DNA from: Diplodia intermedia
Taxonomy: Eukaryota > Ascomycota > Dothideomycetes > Botryosphaeriales > Botryosphaeriaceae
Direction: 5' to 3'
NCBI GenBank assembly: GCA_021495925.1
Contig: JAKEKT010000064.1
Location: 154,188-218,187, forward strand
DNA: 64,000 bases
In this document: positions 1 to 11,900 of the stretch, one piece after another
Layout: each line of letters begins with the position of its first letter
How positions within the stretch are numbered: the first letter of the stretch is position 1
The notes under the pieces: model-generated
What the model saw: the letters and a program-made list of their open reading frames with translations, nothing else
The model's database searches: none
Told to the model about the DNA's origin: nothing
Position numbers and translations under genes: made by a program

Positions 1-929
1 TTTTCATAACAAGCAACCGCATCACAGACCCTGCTGGCCAACAGCGCGTCCAGATATCCAAAATCACCATCGACGACGCCTCTGCCCGAGTCCACTGCGA
101 AGACCTCCCCGAGCCCACCATCCCCATGGCCAACGGCGGCGTCAACTACAAAGACGGCATTCTATTCTGCAGCCAAGGCTCTTTCACCCAGCCGGCCGCC
201 CTCTACGAAATGACCCTCTCCCGGCCGCACACCTTCACCCCCGTCCTCGACTCCTTCCACGGCCGCGCCTTCAACTCGCTCAACGACGTCGTCGTCCACA
301 GCGACGGCAGCATCTGGTTCACCGACCCCATCTACGGCCACGAGCAGGGCTACCGCCCGCGCCCGCAGCTCCCCAACCAGGTCTACCGCTACGACCCGCG
401 GACCCGCGGCATCCGCGCCGTCGCCGACGGCTTCGGCCGCCCCAACGGCATCTGCTTCTCGCCCGACGAGCGCGTCGTGTACGTCACCGACACGGACCGC
501 GTGCACGGCGACGGCACCGCCGACGACACGCGCCCGTCGTCCATGTGAGCAACACCATCCCGCCTCCACCTACCCCTACCCACCCAACGCTGCGACGGTC
601 GCTAACAACGAACGCCGACCAGCTACGCCTTCGACGTCACCCACCACTCAGGCCAGCCGTTCCTGACCAACCGCCGCCTCTTCGCCTTCGCCGACTGCGG
701 CGTCCCCGACGGCATCAAGGTCGACTTGGACGGCAACGTCTACAGCGGCTGCGGCGACGGCGTCCACGTCTGGTCGCCCGGCGGCGTCTTGCTGGGCCGC
801 GTCCGCGTCGACGGCGGCGTCGCGAACTTTTGCTTCGGCCGCGGTGGCGAGCTGTTTCTGTTAAACGAGCATCGGCTGTGGAGGGCGAGGCTGGCGCCGA
901 CGGTGAGGGGCGCGCTGTTGGGGCTTTGA
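1..929 (+). CDS. SMP-30/gluconolactonase-like lactonase (5' partial)
   Basis: This is the C-terminal part of a six-bladed beta-propeller lactonase-type protein; the start lies left of the window. Coding sequence is open in frame 3 from base 3. An intron at 545-622 (GTGAGC...CAG) joins RPSSI to YAFDVT, and the stop is at 927-929. Family marks are LNDVVVHSDGSIWFTDP, RPNGICFSPDE near VYVTDTD, and DGIKVDLDGNVYSG. These repeated N/D-G blade motifs supply the metal-binding Asn and Asp residues of SMP-30 proteins. The family hydrolyses sugar or other lactones; the substrate here cannot be read. The in-frame Met at 126 is internal, because homologous-looking sequence continues upstream. The gene converges on the HET gene at 1170. 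Confidence 0.85.
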
Positions 930-1169
930 TGGGCGGGCGGAAGGGCGGCGGTGTGCGTGGGTCGTCCGCGCGCTTGGATGCTGCTGCTGCTGCTGCTGAT
1001 GCGGATGGGGGTCGATGCTCGAGCTGTTGCGCTGGGCCCTGGCGGGTGGACGCGCGGTTGGTGAGTGGGGGAGAGAGGCCGGGAACGGAGGAGGTGTGAT
1101 CGTCTGGATAATGTTGTGGAACGGTGCCAGACAAAATCAATGTCCGAACTTTAGGCACGATGCCGAGGC

Positions 1170-3029
1170 CTACTTTCCCGCATACATGTTCATGTTGGGC
1201 ATCGGCATGAGCAGATCTGGGAATCTCACTTCAACTCGTTCCATCATATGACAGGGACACGCAGGACAGGCCCAGACCATTCGGCCGATGATATGCCCGT
1301 CCTTTACAATGATGCCTACTCCATCCTTGAGCGCAAGCTCGTAGCTTAAACCCGGGATGCGGTAGGCCGCAGCGCCCAAGACTTCGGATGGAGGTCTCGT
1401 CAGGGCTGCACGGTATAGAAAGTGTTTGTGGCAGACGGGGCAGGCGGCGGCAAAGACGCTGCACCAATGGCCGTGAATCGTTCTCCCGCGCGCCGACACA
1501 AACGCCATCGGAGACTCGCCCTTGAACTTGGCGCCTTTCCAGAGAGAAACGTCCGAGAGGCCCATGGCGCGGGTGATGGATGAGCACCTATCTTCCATCC
1601 ATTGAGGGCTTCTCCGTTCCGTCTCGCTGTCGTGCCACTCAACCAGTGTTTTCTGTAGGCGCTCACGTCCACCCCGGTGAGCTAAGCGTTCGAGTATCTC
1701 CTGCGTATCCTGGCCGCATATCCGCGTTCCCACCGTAGCAACGAACGCGTTCAAGTCGGGACCGGAACAATCCAGAGCTGCTTGGATGACGTGGACGAGC
1801 CACGAAGGGACCGTCATTGACATGGAGAGTCTCTTGCAAGCAGTTACAGTCCCGATTTTCTCGGCTTTGAGGACAAGACCACCCCGTGGCTGTACTCGAA
1901 GGCCGTCTGGAACTGACGGAGTCGATGACTGCGCCCCCAGCCCCCACACGTTGACGTCGTGGTAAGCGTTGAACTTGTAGTCGTTCGGGTTGCGTGGTGT
2001 CATCAGAAGCGGGCTGTAGTCTCCCGAGTCCATGCAAGCGCGGGCAATCTGCGCACATGCCTCCCTGTCGTCATCGTGCAGTTTGGTCTCCTCCAAGTCT
2101 ATCGATAGAAGTCCGAGGATGGCGTAGAAGAAGTCGTGTGGCTGGGAGCACTGCCGTGTGCTCAGGAGGGAGAAGGCGTGGGCGAAGACGGTGGATTTGT
2201 GGGCCCGAATGTCCTGCAGCGGGCCAAGCATCCAGGGCACAAGGTTCTTGCTCGCTCGTGCGCCTATGAGCCGCTCGATTTCGTAGACGCTGCCTCGGCG
2301 CTCTACCTCTTCGTCCCAGATGGCGTTCATCTCGCTGAAGAACAGGTCTCCCCCGCCGTCTGCCATGTGGTAGTCTTCCAGAAGGACGTGCAGTTTGGTG
2401 CTTCGAATGAACTCCATGGCTGTCCAGACCCTACGGAACCAGCGGGCGTTGCATACGCCCGTTACGCCCATAATCCGATCGTCGGGAGTTTCGCTGCGCA
2501 ATCGCTCAACTGAGACACGAGGGACGTCGTCGAGATGCACCAAGGTGAAGTCGGCGAGCTTGAAGATGTCCGGTATCGCGGCCAAGATTTTGCGTTTGTC
2601 GATCCACTGAGGCACGCTGATGTAGTCGTGCCACAGTTCGCGCCCACTACCGAGTTGGTCTGCCACACTGTCGTAGATGCGCAAGGGCAATGTGTATACC
2701 AAAACCTGTGTGCGTTCCGATGGCGTTCCGGTTCGTCCTTCTTTTTGCGCAATTGCAAGGTCCGAGTCCCATACATGCGATACTGCGATGTATTTGGCGT
2801 CAACCGCACACTTCAGATGTCTATCGTAGAGTAGTATCGACTTGTCAGGGACGCTGATGGTCCGAGACGGTTGCTGCCTGTATACATGGTCGTTCCGCAG
2901 TGGTTGAAGGCGGAATGTGCGAATGATGGCCTCCGGCGCGATCAGCTCGCCGCAGACGCAGCAAGATAAGGCATCCGGATCATTTTCGTACCACAGAACC
3001 TCCAGTTCGGGATATCTCAGAGAAGTCAT
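1170..3029 (-). CDS. HET-domain (heterokaryon incompatibility) protein
   Basis: A single-exon 619-aa protein with HET-domain landmarks in order: YIAVSHVWDSD (about residues 80-90), WHDYISVPQW (the usual D-x-x-C-I-x-Q block, about 130-140) and ARWFRRVWTAMEF (the R-x-W-T-x-Q-E block, about 195-207). The N-terminus has a CxxC pair (SCCVCGEL), and further Cys pairs near the C-terminus (CPVCHKH, CPACPC) could bind zinc. HET proteins trigger cell death after fusion of incompatible hyphae and are common near chromosome ends. The blocks diverge from consensus, so the exact subfamily is unclear. The partner and trigger are unknown. Confidence 0.75.
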   Translation of the reverse strand: MTSLRYPELEVLWYENDPDALSCCVCGELIAPEAIIRTFRLQPLRNDHVYRQQPSRTISVPDKSILLYDRHLKCAVDAKYIAVSHVWDSDLAIAQKEGRTGTPSERTQVLVYTLPLRIYDSVADQLGSGRELWHDYISVPQWIDKRKILAAIPDIFKLADFTLVHLDDVPRVSVERLRSETPDDRIMGVTGVCNARWFRRVWTAMEFIRSTKLHVLLEDYHMADGGGDLFFSEMNAIWDEEVERRGSVYEIERLIGARASKNLVPWMLGPLQDIRAHKSTVFAHAFSLLSTRQCSQPHDFFYAILGLLSIDLEETKLHDDDREACAQIARACMDSGDYSPLLMTPRNPNDYKFNAYHDVNVWGLGAQSSTPSVPDGLRVQPRGGLVLKAEKIGTVTACKRLSMSMTVPSWLVHVIQAALDCSGPDLNAFVATVGTRICGQDTQEILERLAHRGGRERLQKTLVEWHDSETERRSPQWMEDRCSSITRAMGLSDVSLWKGAKFKGESPMAFVSARGRTIHGHWCSVFAAACPVCHKHFLYRAALTRPPSEVLGAAAYRIPGLSYELALKDGVGIIVKDGHIIGRMVWACPACPCHMMERVEVRFPDLLMPMPNMNMYAGK

Positions 3030-3625
3030 TCGAATAGCCCACTTGATTGTGTGGAAGAATCAATCTGGATTGATGGCGATTCGATTCGGGGGCTACGAGG
3101 GGGTTTCGGACATGTCGGAGAAGACTGGCTGGGGGCTGGGTCGCCAATAAATAGGCAATGGTGAGTAGCCTCGACGATCATTGCCGAATAACCACAGACA
3201 ATGCAACCCCCACGCCTGACAGCTTACGCGACGATCTCGATGACCGGCAAAGATAAAAAAAACGAACAGAGATCGTAACTAAATTTTGCCGTGAGTGGAA
3301 TCGAAGTTCCCGTCCACCAACAAACACTCATGTCCCTTGCTTGATGATGCCCATCCCGCCCCCATCGTCTTCCGCCGTCAACCGCCATGTCCAGAATTTA
3401 GACTCGGACAGAACTGCACGTGCCTGAGTCCGAGCCCATATTCGAGATCGACGACCAACATGCTTCCAGTGAAGCTCGCCGAATATTCTGGCTGTTGTAA
3501 AGGATCCAATCTTTCAACGCCTGAGTTGTTTGTTTTTTGAAAGCAGTCGACGGTGCCGGGAGAGAAGAACGATAAAGGTCGCGGCTATTAAAGCTTGCAG
3601 CAACAAAGCAACAATGAGGTATGCT
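3030..3625. other. Intergenic, no gene seen
   Basis: Upstream region of the HET gene and downstream region of the 3626 gene. Short open frames occur but none has a recognisable domain or intron pattern. Confidence 0.5.
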
Positions 3626-4273
3626 TTACCACCGGGATGGGCACGGTCTAATCCGGACTGACTCCACATAGAGTTGGCTCTTTTCGCGAGTAACTGGCGA
3701 GTATTCTCCCAGAAATCGGGTGGCGGAGGAAGAACCGCTCTGGATGCCTGGTGGCAGTCTGCTGATTTCTGCAGAATCCTTAGCGTAGTACTTCAACATA
3801 ACCGTGTTATTACAGACCTGATCTGCACAGTACTCGATATAGTCTTTTCGCGCTGTCCAGGCAGAGAATTTGTTCGCATTGAATGCCGCCCAGACGCCGA
3901 CGATTGTGAGTGCTAGTGAAGCGACGCCGATCATGAAATCTCTGAGAGACCACCAATCCCCGATGGCTTGCCATAGGCCTGGCCAATGGTTACGAAGCTT
4001 CGCCGAATGATGATGTGGTTGGTTGGTTTCTGACGGCCCGTCACTTTGACTGTGGGTAGGTCTTGAATGATCGGGTCCAACTGCTGCTGTGGCGTTTGGC
4101 CGCCGATTTGATGACGAGGCCATCGTCTCAAGACCTTTGCCCGTTTGTCTAGTTGCTTCGGAAGGTGCTGCCTGGCTTGACGTTTCACAAATCGAGGTTA
4201 CGGAAAATGACGGATTATAATAAATTCCGCTTGGAACTGGATCTGTTGACCTGGAACTAAATGGTAGGACCAA
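3626..4273 (-). CDS. Hypothetical single-pass membrane protein
   Basis: Read as a 215-aa protein of unknown function. It has a long polar Ser/Thr/Pro-rich N-terminus, one hydrophobic helix at about residues 112-131 (FMIGVASLALTIVGVWAA), and then a WTARKDYIEYC segment. That arrangement (polar tail, one helix, W-x-A-x-K-D-Y/F-x-E-Y-C) is one I recognise from uncharacterised fungal proteins. Translation may begin at Met51 instead. A possible intron (GTCTGTAAT...CAGCAG) after ...EYCADQ would give a different C-terminus of similar length, so the tail is uncertain. No functional assignment is made. Confidence 0.5.
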   Translation of the reverse strand: MVLPFSSRSTDPVPSGIYYNPSFSVTSICETSSQAAPSEATRQTGKGLETMASSSNRRPNATAAVGPDHSRPTHSQSDGPSETNQPHHHSAKLRNHWPGLWQAIGDWWSLRDFMIGVASLALTIVGVWAAFNANKFSAWTARKDYIEYCADQVCNNTVMLKYYAKDSAEISRLPPGIQSGSSSATRFLGEYSPVTREKSQLYVESVRIRPCPSRW

Positions 4274-4917
4274 GGCTAGCCTTATATCCTTTCTCGGGCT
4301 CGGGAGAAAAATTCTACCACACGGCCACGATCACGCCATCCGATCACTTCTACCTGCACTGCTTACCAACAAATATAAAAATAAGATCGAGAACCAAATA
4401 GAGGCTTCACTTCCGGCGTGCATATCGTATTCAGGTGCCTAATGCCTGTTATGCTCCAGCCATGTAAGAAAGCGGGGAAGACCCTTGTCCTCTTCGGCCT
4501 CACACCCTTAGCTACACCTGCAGATTATTTTCGTCTGTGTAACCGAAGGCTCAGCCTTGAAGCCATAACGAATCCAACAATGGGAGTACTGATAAGGTTA
4601 TGGTAGGAGATTGGACGGCCTCAAGGACTCCGCATTTCTACAAGTAATAGAAATGGATTTCGACCATGCCATGTCGTATGCCTATCGCATCCTGTGGTGG
4701 CCAGCCTTGCGCACAAACTTGCTTACTGTTCGCCAACCCTAGCGTAACCCCAACGCCACCCTGCACGCCACCCTGCAATGCTCAGCTAGCCTGGCGGACT
4801 CTATCGTTCCCGCCACTCGTCAGCTATATGCTGCGGCTTGACCTACTTCGCGTCACCTGACTCGACGATATCAGAGGAGGCTGACTGGGTATGCGAAAGA
4901 AATGTAATTTTGAGTAC
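4274..4917. other. Intergenic, no gene seen
   Basis: The stretch between the small membrane protein and the flavin monooxygenase. No coding signal is recognisable on either strand. It is the likely left border of the PKS cluster. Confidence 0.5.
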
Positions 4918-6880
4918 TCAAGCCAATTTTACTCCGTTAGCCTTTCCATTGACCTTTCCATTTGAATTCCAAGTCGTGTTGTCGTTTACACGGCTAGCTC
5001 TTTTCTTCTTCGCTCGGTACTCGTCCATAAAACCACGGAAATCTTCCGGCTTGTATGGAGAGAAGAGCTCAGCAACCAGGTTTGCTTTCCGATGCGAATT
5101 GATACCGAGGTCCTGGCACAGGGTGTCGACATACTAGTAGTGGCGGTGATTAGCTCCCGTCCAAAACCCCGTGGGCTGTGCGCGATACTTGCCGGCAAAA
5201 AATCGTAGAGCGAATAGGGGAATTTCTGGCCTTGGCTCAAGTACCTCTTCCGCGTCCACGCATTCCACTCGGCGATTTCCCGCGCCATGGTCTCCTCGTC
5301 CGGAAGCTCCAGCTCGCCGAGCAGGTACAGGATCGCCCAGAACGACTGCATCTCGGCCACCAGGGGCGTCTGAACCGTGTGGATCTGGCCCAGGATGGCC
5401 AGGGATCTGTCACCCCTGACCGCATGCGACAGGGGCACCACCCGCCGGTACAGCCGCCACCGTCTGTTTGGCTGGACCTGGTTCGTGTGCGCATTCTTCA
5501 GGCCGGGAGGCGACGCGATGAACGGCAGTTTCGCATCCACCGCCCGTCCCGCCTCCCTGTCCAGCCTGTCCCACTCGGCGTCGGCCGGCGGTCTTGACTT
5601 GGCGGGCCCGAAAAGCGGCAGGCCCACCTGCAGCTTGGTGGCGTCGTCGAACATGGCGAAATGGTCGCCCCAGCCGGTGCACATGACGACAAAGTCGGCT
5701 GCCACCCTCTTGCCGGACTCGAGAACAACCCGGTCCTCTTCGATTCGGTCGAGATTGTCCCGTATGACGTTGATCTTGCCCGAGTGCAGCCGCCGCCAGA
5801 AGTCTGGGAGGGTGACTACGCCGAGGCCTGAATTGGCCCAAAAAACACTTTTTTTTGTTCAACACATCTCCAAGTCAGCACGTGTTTTCGCTGGTGCGGA
5901 AAAATCACAGGGAGGGAGGAAACCTTTTCCCATCAACTTCTGGCCTAAGCAGGGAGATGTGATCTCCTTGACTGTATCCAGCATGCGAGTCACTCAAGCT
6001 CGTCACAACATCCCAGAACTTGCCCGTCACCCACCGTCCAACCGAGGTCCTCTGGAAAAAGCGGTACACCGGGCCCGTCGTGTTGAACACGGAAGGGCTG
6101 AGACAAGTCATGAGCCGGGTCGACGCAACCGCGATGCTGTTGAAGACGCCAAACAGCTCCGCGGGAAGGATGGCCAGCGGACCGGCGCCGTCGGGCCGGA
6201 TGATCCAGTCCACTTCCTTCCCCATGGACACCAGCAGGTACACGGCATCGTACGCCGACTTGGCGGCGCCCACCACCGTGACGCGCCTCACCGCGGCCGC
6301 GTCCAGGGCGGCGTAGGAGACACCGATGTCCCTGGAGTGGATGATGGGGACCGTGGCCGCGCCGCGGTCGCAGTCGGGCAGGTTCGGGATCGACGTCACG
6401 CCCGTCGCCACCATCAGCTTCTCCGTCTCGACGGCCGCGCCCGGCGCGTCGCGCAGGGACAGGCGCCAGCCGCCGCGCGCACACGGCTCCGCGCGCTCCA
6501 CGAACGTGTTGAAGCGGATGCGGCGGAGCAGGTCGTGCTCCTCGGCGTACCGCTGCAGGTAGCTGTGGATCATGGGCCCGGTGACGAGGCCGTTGGCGGT
6601 CGCGCCGTCCGGCGGCATGGGCGTGTCCGTGTAGTTGAACAGCCCGAGCTTCACCTGCGCCACCAGGTTGGGGTAGAGGCGGTCGCGGCTCCACACGCCT
6701 CCAACCGTGCTGTCCGAGTCGAGGATGACGAGGTTTGCGTCGGGGCGCAGCCGCAGCCATGTCCGCGCAGCGACGAGGCCGTACCACCCTAGACTTGTCA
6801 GCCATGTCTTCATGCCATCCATTGGGATCAGTGTCCACCCCACCTGCGCCAATGATGGCGACGTCGTAGCTTGTCGCCAT
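4918..6880 (-). CDS. Flavin-dependent monooxygenase (FMO-type)
   Basis: Four exons (6880-6844, 6788-5924, 5847-5193, 5133-4918) give 590 aa. The FAD Rossmann motif GAGWYG (residues 11-16) spans intron 1. A second Rossmann GAAKSA, preceded by an IIHSRDI element resembling the FMO-identifying motif, marks the NADPH site. After the second intron the frame reads VFWANSGLGVVTLPDFW, and near the C-terminus HRKANLVAELFSPYKPEDF; both fit the family. Intron 3 must use a GC donor (GCAAGT at 5192) because only that keeps FLP-YVDTLCQDLG in frame. FMOs oxygenate carbon or heteroatom centres with NADPH and O2; the Baeyer-Villiger signature was not seen. Probable tailoring enzyme of the adjacent PKS cluster. 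Two CGGTCCG sites lie upstream. Confidence 0.85.
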
Positions 6881-6965
6881 TGCGAAAAAGCTTGATCTTT
6901 TTGTGTCAAGTTCTCTGCGTACAATGATCAGGTCAAGTAAGGATATTCTTTATATCGCTCACGAG

Positions 6966-6972
6966 CGGTCCG
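6966..6972. promoter_or_regulatory. Candidate cluster motif CGGTCCG
   Basis: A CGG-N-CCG inverted repeat about 90 bp upstream of the FMO start. It matches the core of the element found in the other cluster promoters. Confidence 0.4.
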
Positions 6973-7101
6973 CGGGCCGCCGTCCTTGACCGAGTTGCTG
7001 GTCAGATCACATCAACGGTCTCCGATCCCGAGCTGTCTCACCGAGGTGGGCATCTCAAAATGGCCTTTTTTTCCGTACCTGTCTTGGGAAGGTATCCAGC
7101 A

Positions 7102-7110
7102 CGGTCCGAG
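7102..7110. promoter_or_regulatory. Candidate cluster motif CGGTCCGAG
   Basis: CGGTCCGAG about 220 bp upstream of the FMO start. It has the extended GAG half seen at 8771 and in the perfect palindromes at 17064 and 24606. Confidence 0.45.
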
Positions 7111-7422
7111 CGGCCCGGGGTCTCCGAACACCTTTTTTTTGCCATTGCCAAGGAGCAGATCTATCGTTTGCTCGGCGCACGGAGTGGTGAAAAGTTCTAG
7201 GCCTGTTCCAAGAAGAAGAGGAAATAAGATTCACCTTCATTTATTTCAATGTACTGCTTGTGGTTGTATCTCCTTACTTAATCCGAGACATAAGGGCCTT
7301 GACCCTCTACTTGTAGATAGACCGCATCGTGGATATCTGCATTGAAGCACAAGTTTCATCCCTCACATTGTAAATACATGGCTGCAACAATATCCAAGGC
7401 CCCAGAATAGCGCAGGGCGATG

Positions 7423-8645
7423 TCAGTTTGGCTGAACGACCACCTTTCTTCCACTCCGTATCTGCTTCCGATCGGGGAGAAGAGCCCTCTCCCTCCAACA
7501 AAGACAAAGACACACAGTCGCTCCAGGCCCAACCAGCAACGTGCCAAGAACCATCACAAAGAGCAGGAACGGGCCCGACCTGCGACCACCTGCGACGCAA
7601 TCCTTGGTCAAGAAGTATGCCCAGGAGAGGCTGGATAAGGATATTATGATCAAATCGTACTGCAGAAACAACCAAGGCCCGTTCTCCAGCTTCGAGTAGG
7701 CGTGGGCCGGCCCGCGAGAGAGCCGGGGGACGTACATCCTGCCAAACGCCACGAGGCAATCGTTCGACGCGAGAACGCGCGCCACGACGTAGACGTGGCC
7801 GACGGCGGACGAGAGCGCGGCGGTCAGGTAGGCCATCGCGGCGCTGCCGCCAAGAAGGGCGTTCCTGCGCACGCCGGTTCTGGGCGCAGAAGAGGAGGAG
7901 GACCAGCAGCGCAAGACTGCAACCGCTGCATGCTGAACTAGGCTCACCCACACCGGGTCGGGCTGCCAGGCGGCGAGGACCCATTGGTGCGTCGAGGCCG
8001 GCCGCTCCATCCACATTGGCAGCATTCCGACCACCGCCGGCAAGACTGCACCGACGATGAAGCTGAGGGGAACAGCCCGCAGCCGTGCACGTTCGCCGGG
8101 CGATGGCAGCGACTTTCGACTCCGCTCCCACTTGAGGTGGTGGTAGAAGTAGAGGGGCAGGGAGATGGCCCCTCCAAACGCTTGCCATAAAACGCCCCAA
8201 ACGACGGGGCTATTGTTGTTGCAAGTCAGCACGAGTCGCTGCATCGTCGGAACGAGAGATATGCAAAGACATACTTGGCTATGAGAAAAGGCTTCGATTC
8301 CATGCGTGCGCTTTCCACGTACAGCCACACAAACGCGGACTGCAGGGTCGAATACGCGTCGATCAGGAAGAGCTGGTAGCCTGGATCCGAGCCATTGGTG
8401 CCGTAGAAGAAGAATGCCACCAGCAGAGATACGGGGAAATCAACAAGGAACATGCCCGTGTATCTCGTCCGCAGAGGCGTGCCATCCTCAAAGTGACCGC
8501 GGAGGACCGCTGCAAAAAGCTCAACCACGGTGCCGTTCCAGAGACTGACGCCCCAAAGAAGAACGGCTGCCAGGGAGGCAAGGATCAGAAAGAAGGAACC
8601 GAGAGATGCCATGAGGACAGGGGAGAGACCAGAGAACTGTTGCAT
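7423..8645 (-). CDS. Polytopic membrane protein A, putative cluster cyclase/epoxide-opening enzyme
   Basis: Two exons (8645-8275 and 8209-7423; intron 65 nt, GTATGT...CTGAC...TAG, phase 2) encode 385 aa with many hydrophobic segments, for example SFFLILASLAAVLLWGVSLW, FPVSLLVAFFFYG and GPFLLFVMVLGTLLVGPG. It is paralogous to the protein at 17246-18768. Shared patterns are the GS[DH]P block after a long helix, the N-P-x-x-W junction at the single intron, W[NQ]xxPVW and LVGPxA near the end. The intron sits at the same codon and phase in both. From memory, the closest described families are polytopic cyclases or epoxide-opening enzymes of fungal polyketide and meroterpenoid clusters (AscI/AscF, AurD/CtvD). 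No alignment was run. It is divergent from the PKS, with 281 bp between starts. Confidence 0.7.
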
Positions 8646-8926
8646 GCGTGCGAGGGTTCGGACGCTGCGGCCCTAAAGAAAGCGTGTTGACGGTGTCCCG
8701 GCCCGAACATGCCCACACGCCCCCCCACTCTTTACGCACTCGTCCAGGCCCCTGCAACCACGGTCCGTCACGGTCCGAGCCGGTGCATCGGCCACCGAGA
8801 GGCCTAGGTACTGGTGGAGTCCGGTTCGGTGGGCAAGCGAATACATCGGAGAGGAGAGCAATGTGGAGGTATAACTATGGTAGCTTACGGCTCATTTTCA
8901 ACTGCCATTCAGTGATCAAGTCAAAC
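8646..8926. promoter_or_regulatory. Bidirectional promoter: membrane protein A / PKS
   Basis: A 281-bp interval shared by two divergent starts. It holds CGGTCCG at 8761-8767 and CGGTCCGAG at 8771-8779, ten bases apart, about 150 bp from the PKS start. Shared control of the PKS and the membrane protein is an inference. Confidence 0.55.
8771..8779. promoter_or_regulatory. Candidate cluster motif CGGTCCGAG
   Basis: This is the better of two tandem CGGTCCG elements in the divergent PKS promoter; the other is at 8761-8767. See the motif finding. Confidence 0.5.
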
Positions 8927-11900
8927 ATGCCGCTTATTCAGGACACCGAAGACTGCGCGTTGGAGCCCATCGCCATCGTGGGCATGGGTAAGCAAGCCCC
9001 TCAGAACACAGGGAGTCTCCTTGTTGACAGAAAAACGTCCAGCATGTCGGCTCCCCGGGTCAATCGACTCGGCTTCGGCTCTGTGGGAGGCGTTGGAGAA
9101 GAAGCAATCGGTGCAGACCCCGCGTGTCCCCAAGTCCCGGTTCGACATCGATGCCTACCTCCACGACAATTTGGAGCGGCCCGGCAGCTTCAACGTGCCC
9201 GGTGGCTACTTCCTCGATGGGCCGCTGGAAAACTTTGATCCGACCTTCTTCGGCATGACGCCGGTGGAAGCCAAGTGGCTCGATCCGCAGCAGCACAAGA
9301 TGCTGGAGGTATGCTACGAGGCACTCGAGTCGGCGGGCAAACCGCTCGATTCCGTCTCGGGCAGCAACACGGCAGTGTACGTAGGTAGCTTCACCAGTGA
9401 CTACCAGCAGATGTCAACCAGAGAGCCCGACTTCCGCCACAACTACGTTGCAACAGGAGTGGACCCTGGCATCATCAGCAACAGGATTGGCAACACGTTC
9501 AACCTGCGCGGACCAAGGTAAATATCCACCAGCCGAAGACAGACTTATCTCGCTGACACGCCATTCACGACAGCTTCACAATCAACACGGCGTGCTCTTC
9601 GTCCATCTACGCCATCCACAACGCTTGCCATGCTCTGCGAGCGCGTGACTGTGACGCCGCCATCACTGGCGGGGTAAACCTCATCCTTACCGTAGACCAG
9701 CACATGAACACGGCGAAGCTGGGCATTCTCTCGCCAACTTCGACGTGCCACACGTTTGACGCCTCGGCAGACGGCTACGGTCGAGCCGAGGGCGTGGGCG
9801 CTCTGTACATCAAGCGGCTGTCCGACGCCATCCGCGACGGCGACCCCGTTCGCGGCGTTATTCGGTCCTCGGCCGTCAACACGTATGTTTCTTACCTTGA
9901 TTTTTTCTTCTTCTTTCAAAAGAATCAAATCCTCAAATGCAAACCGGGCGTGCTTGGGCTGACTGCGAGCGCGTGTTCCTTCTTTAGCAACGGCAAGGTC
10001 CCGGGCATGGGCATCACGCATCCGAGCGTCAAGGGCCAGGAGCTCGTCGTGCGTGCGGCCTACGAACGCGCGCGCCTGAACCCCAACAACACGGCCTACC
10101 TCGAGTGCCACGGGACCGGCACGCCTGTGGGGGACCCCATCGAGGTGCGGGCCGTGTCGAATGCCATGAACGACACCAGGCCATTGGGCAAGCCGCTGCG
10201 CGTGGGCGCGGTACGTGTGGCCTCTCCCCTCACCCTCCGCTGACAACAGAAAGCCGGTGCTAACGAAAAGGGGGAGGAGGGCAGATCAAAGCCAACATCG
10301 GCCACAGCGAAGCAGCGTCTGGCATCTTTGCGGTGATGAAAGCGGCCCTGATGACGGAAAAGGCGGTGATTCCCGGCGTGTGCGGGCTGAAGACGCTCAA
10401 CCCGGCCATCCGCGAGGCGGAATGGAACGTCAAGGTGCAGGCGGACACGGTGCCGTGGCCCAAGGACCCGTCGGGCGTACGCCGCGCGAGCGTCTCCTCG
10501 TTCGGGTACGGCGGGACCAACGGCCATGTCATCGTCGAGAGCGTCGAGTCGCTGTACCCGTGGTACCACCACGGCGCCGCCAGGCAGGACGCGGCGTACG
10601 AGCACTCGACCGCCCGCCCGCTGCTGGTCACGCTGTCGGCGCACGACAAGACCACGCTCGCCCGCAACATCGACGCCCACGCGCGCGTCGCGCACCGGTA
10701 CTACCTGGCGGATCTCGCCCACACGCTCAACACGCGCCGCTCGCGCTTCGCCACGCGCGCCTTCACCGTCGCGCGCGAGGGCCACGAGGCCGACGACTTC
10801 GCCCTGTCGAGCTTCTCCTTGGGCACGTGTGCGGGCACGGCGGCGTCGCAGCAGAAGCTCGGCTTCCTCTTCACGGGCCAAGGGGCGCAGTGGGCGCGCA
10901 TGGGCGCCGCGGCCATGGCGACCTTCCCGGCCTTCGCCGGCACCATCAGGGCGCTGGACCGCGTGCTGCAGCGCCTGCCGGAGCCGCCGTCGATGACGCT
11001 GGAGGAGGCGCTCCTGGCACCGGCCGAGTCCAGCCGCGTCAACGACGCCGAAGTGTCGCAGCCCGTGTGCACGGCGGTGCAGATTGCCATTGTGGACCTC
11101 CTGGCCCAGTGGCAGGTGGTGCCGACGGCGACGGCGGGGCACTCTTCGGGCGAGATCGGTGCGGCGTACGCGGCCGGGCTGGTGTCGGCGCCGGAGGCCA
11201 TCCTGGCGGCGTTCCTGCGCGGCCGCGAGGTGCAGCAGCACTCGCCGGCGGGAGCCATGCTGGCAGCGGGCCTGGGCGCCGGCGACGTCGCGCCGCACCT
11301 CGACGGCATCGACGACATGGTGGTCGCCTGTGAGAACTCGCCCAGCAGCGTCACGCTCAGCGGCACGCAGGCGGCCGTGGATGCGGTCAAAGCACGGCTG
11401 GACGCGGCCGGCGTCTTCGCCCGCGCGCTGCGCACCGGCAGGGCGTACCACTCGCCGCAGATGGAACGCGTTGCCCCCCACTACAACCGCGCGCTCGCCG
11501 ATGCCGTGCGCCAGCTCGGCCCCCACGACGCGGCGTGGCGGCAGCCGCGTGCCCGCATGTTCTCGTCCGTCACCGGCAAGGAGGTGCTGGGGGACACGCT
11601 GGGCGCCGAGTACTGGAGCCGGAACCTGCGCAGCCGGGTCCGCTTCGACGACGCGGTCAAGGCGCTGGGCACCGCCCCCGAGCTGGCCGACCTGGCGACC
11701 TTTGTCGAGGTCGGGCCGCACAAGGCGCTGGCCGGCCCGTTCCGCCAGATCTGCCAGGCCTACGGCTTCGACCGGGCCGTGCACATCCCGACCCTCGAGC
11801 GCAACGCCGACTGCGCGGTCCAGCTGCTCAGGACGGCCGGCGCGCTCTTCACCACCGGCTACGGCGTCGATCTGGAGGCCGTCAACGCCACGCCGGGGCT

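Larger units (their letters stand above)
6881..7422. other. Intergenic: FMO promoter region
   Basis: Upstream region of the FMO and downstream region of the 7423 gene. It contains two CGGTCCG elements, listed separately. No coding sequence is recognised. Confidence 0.5.
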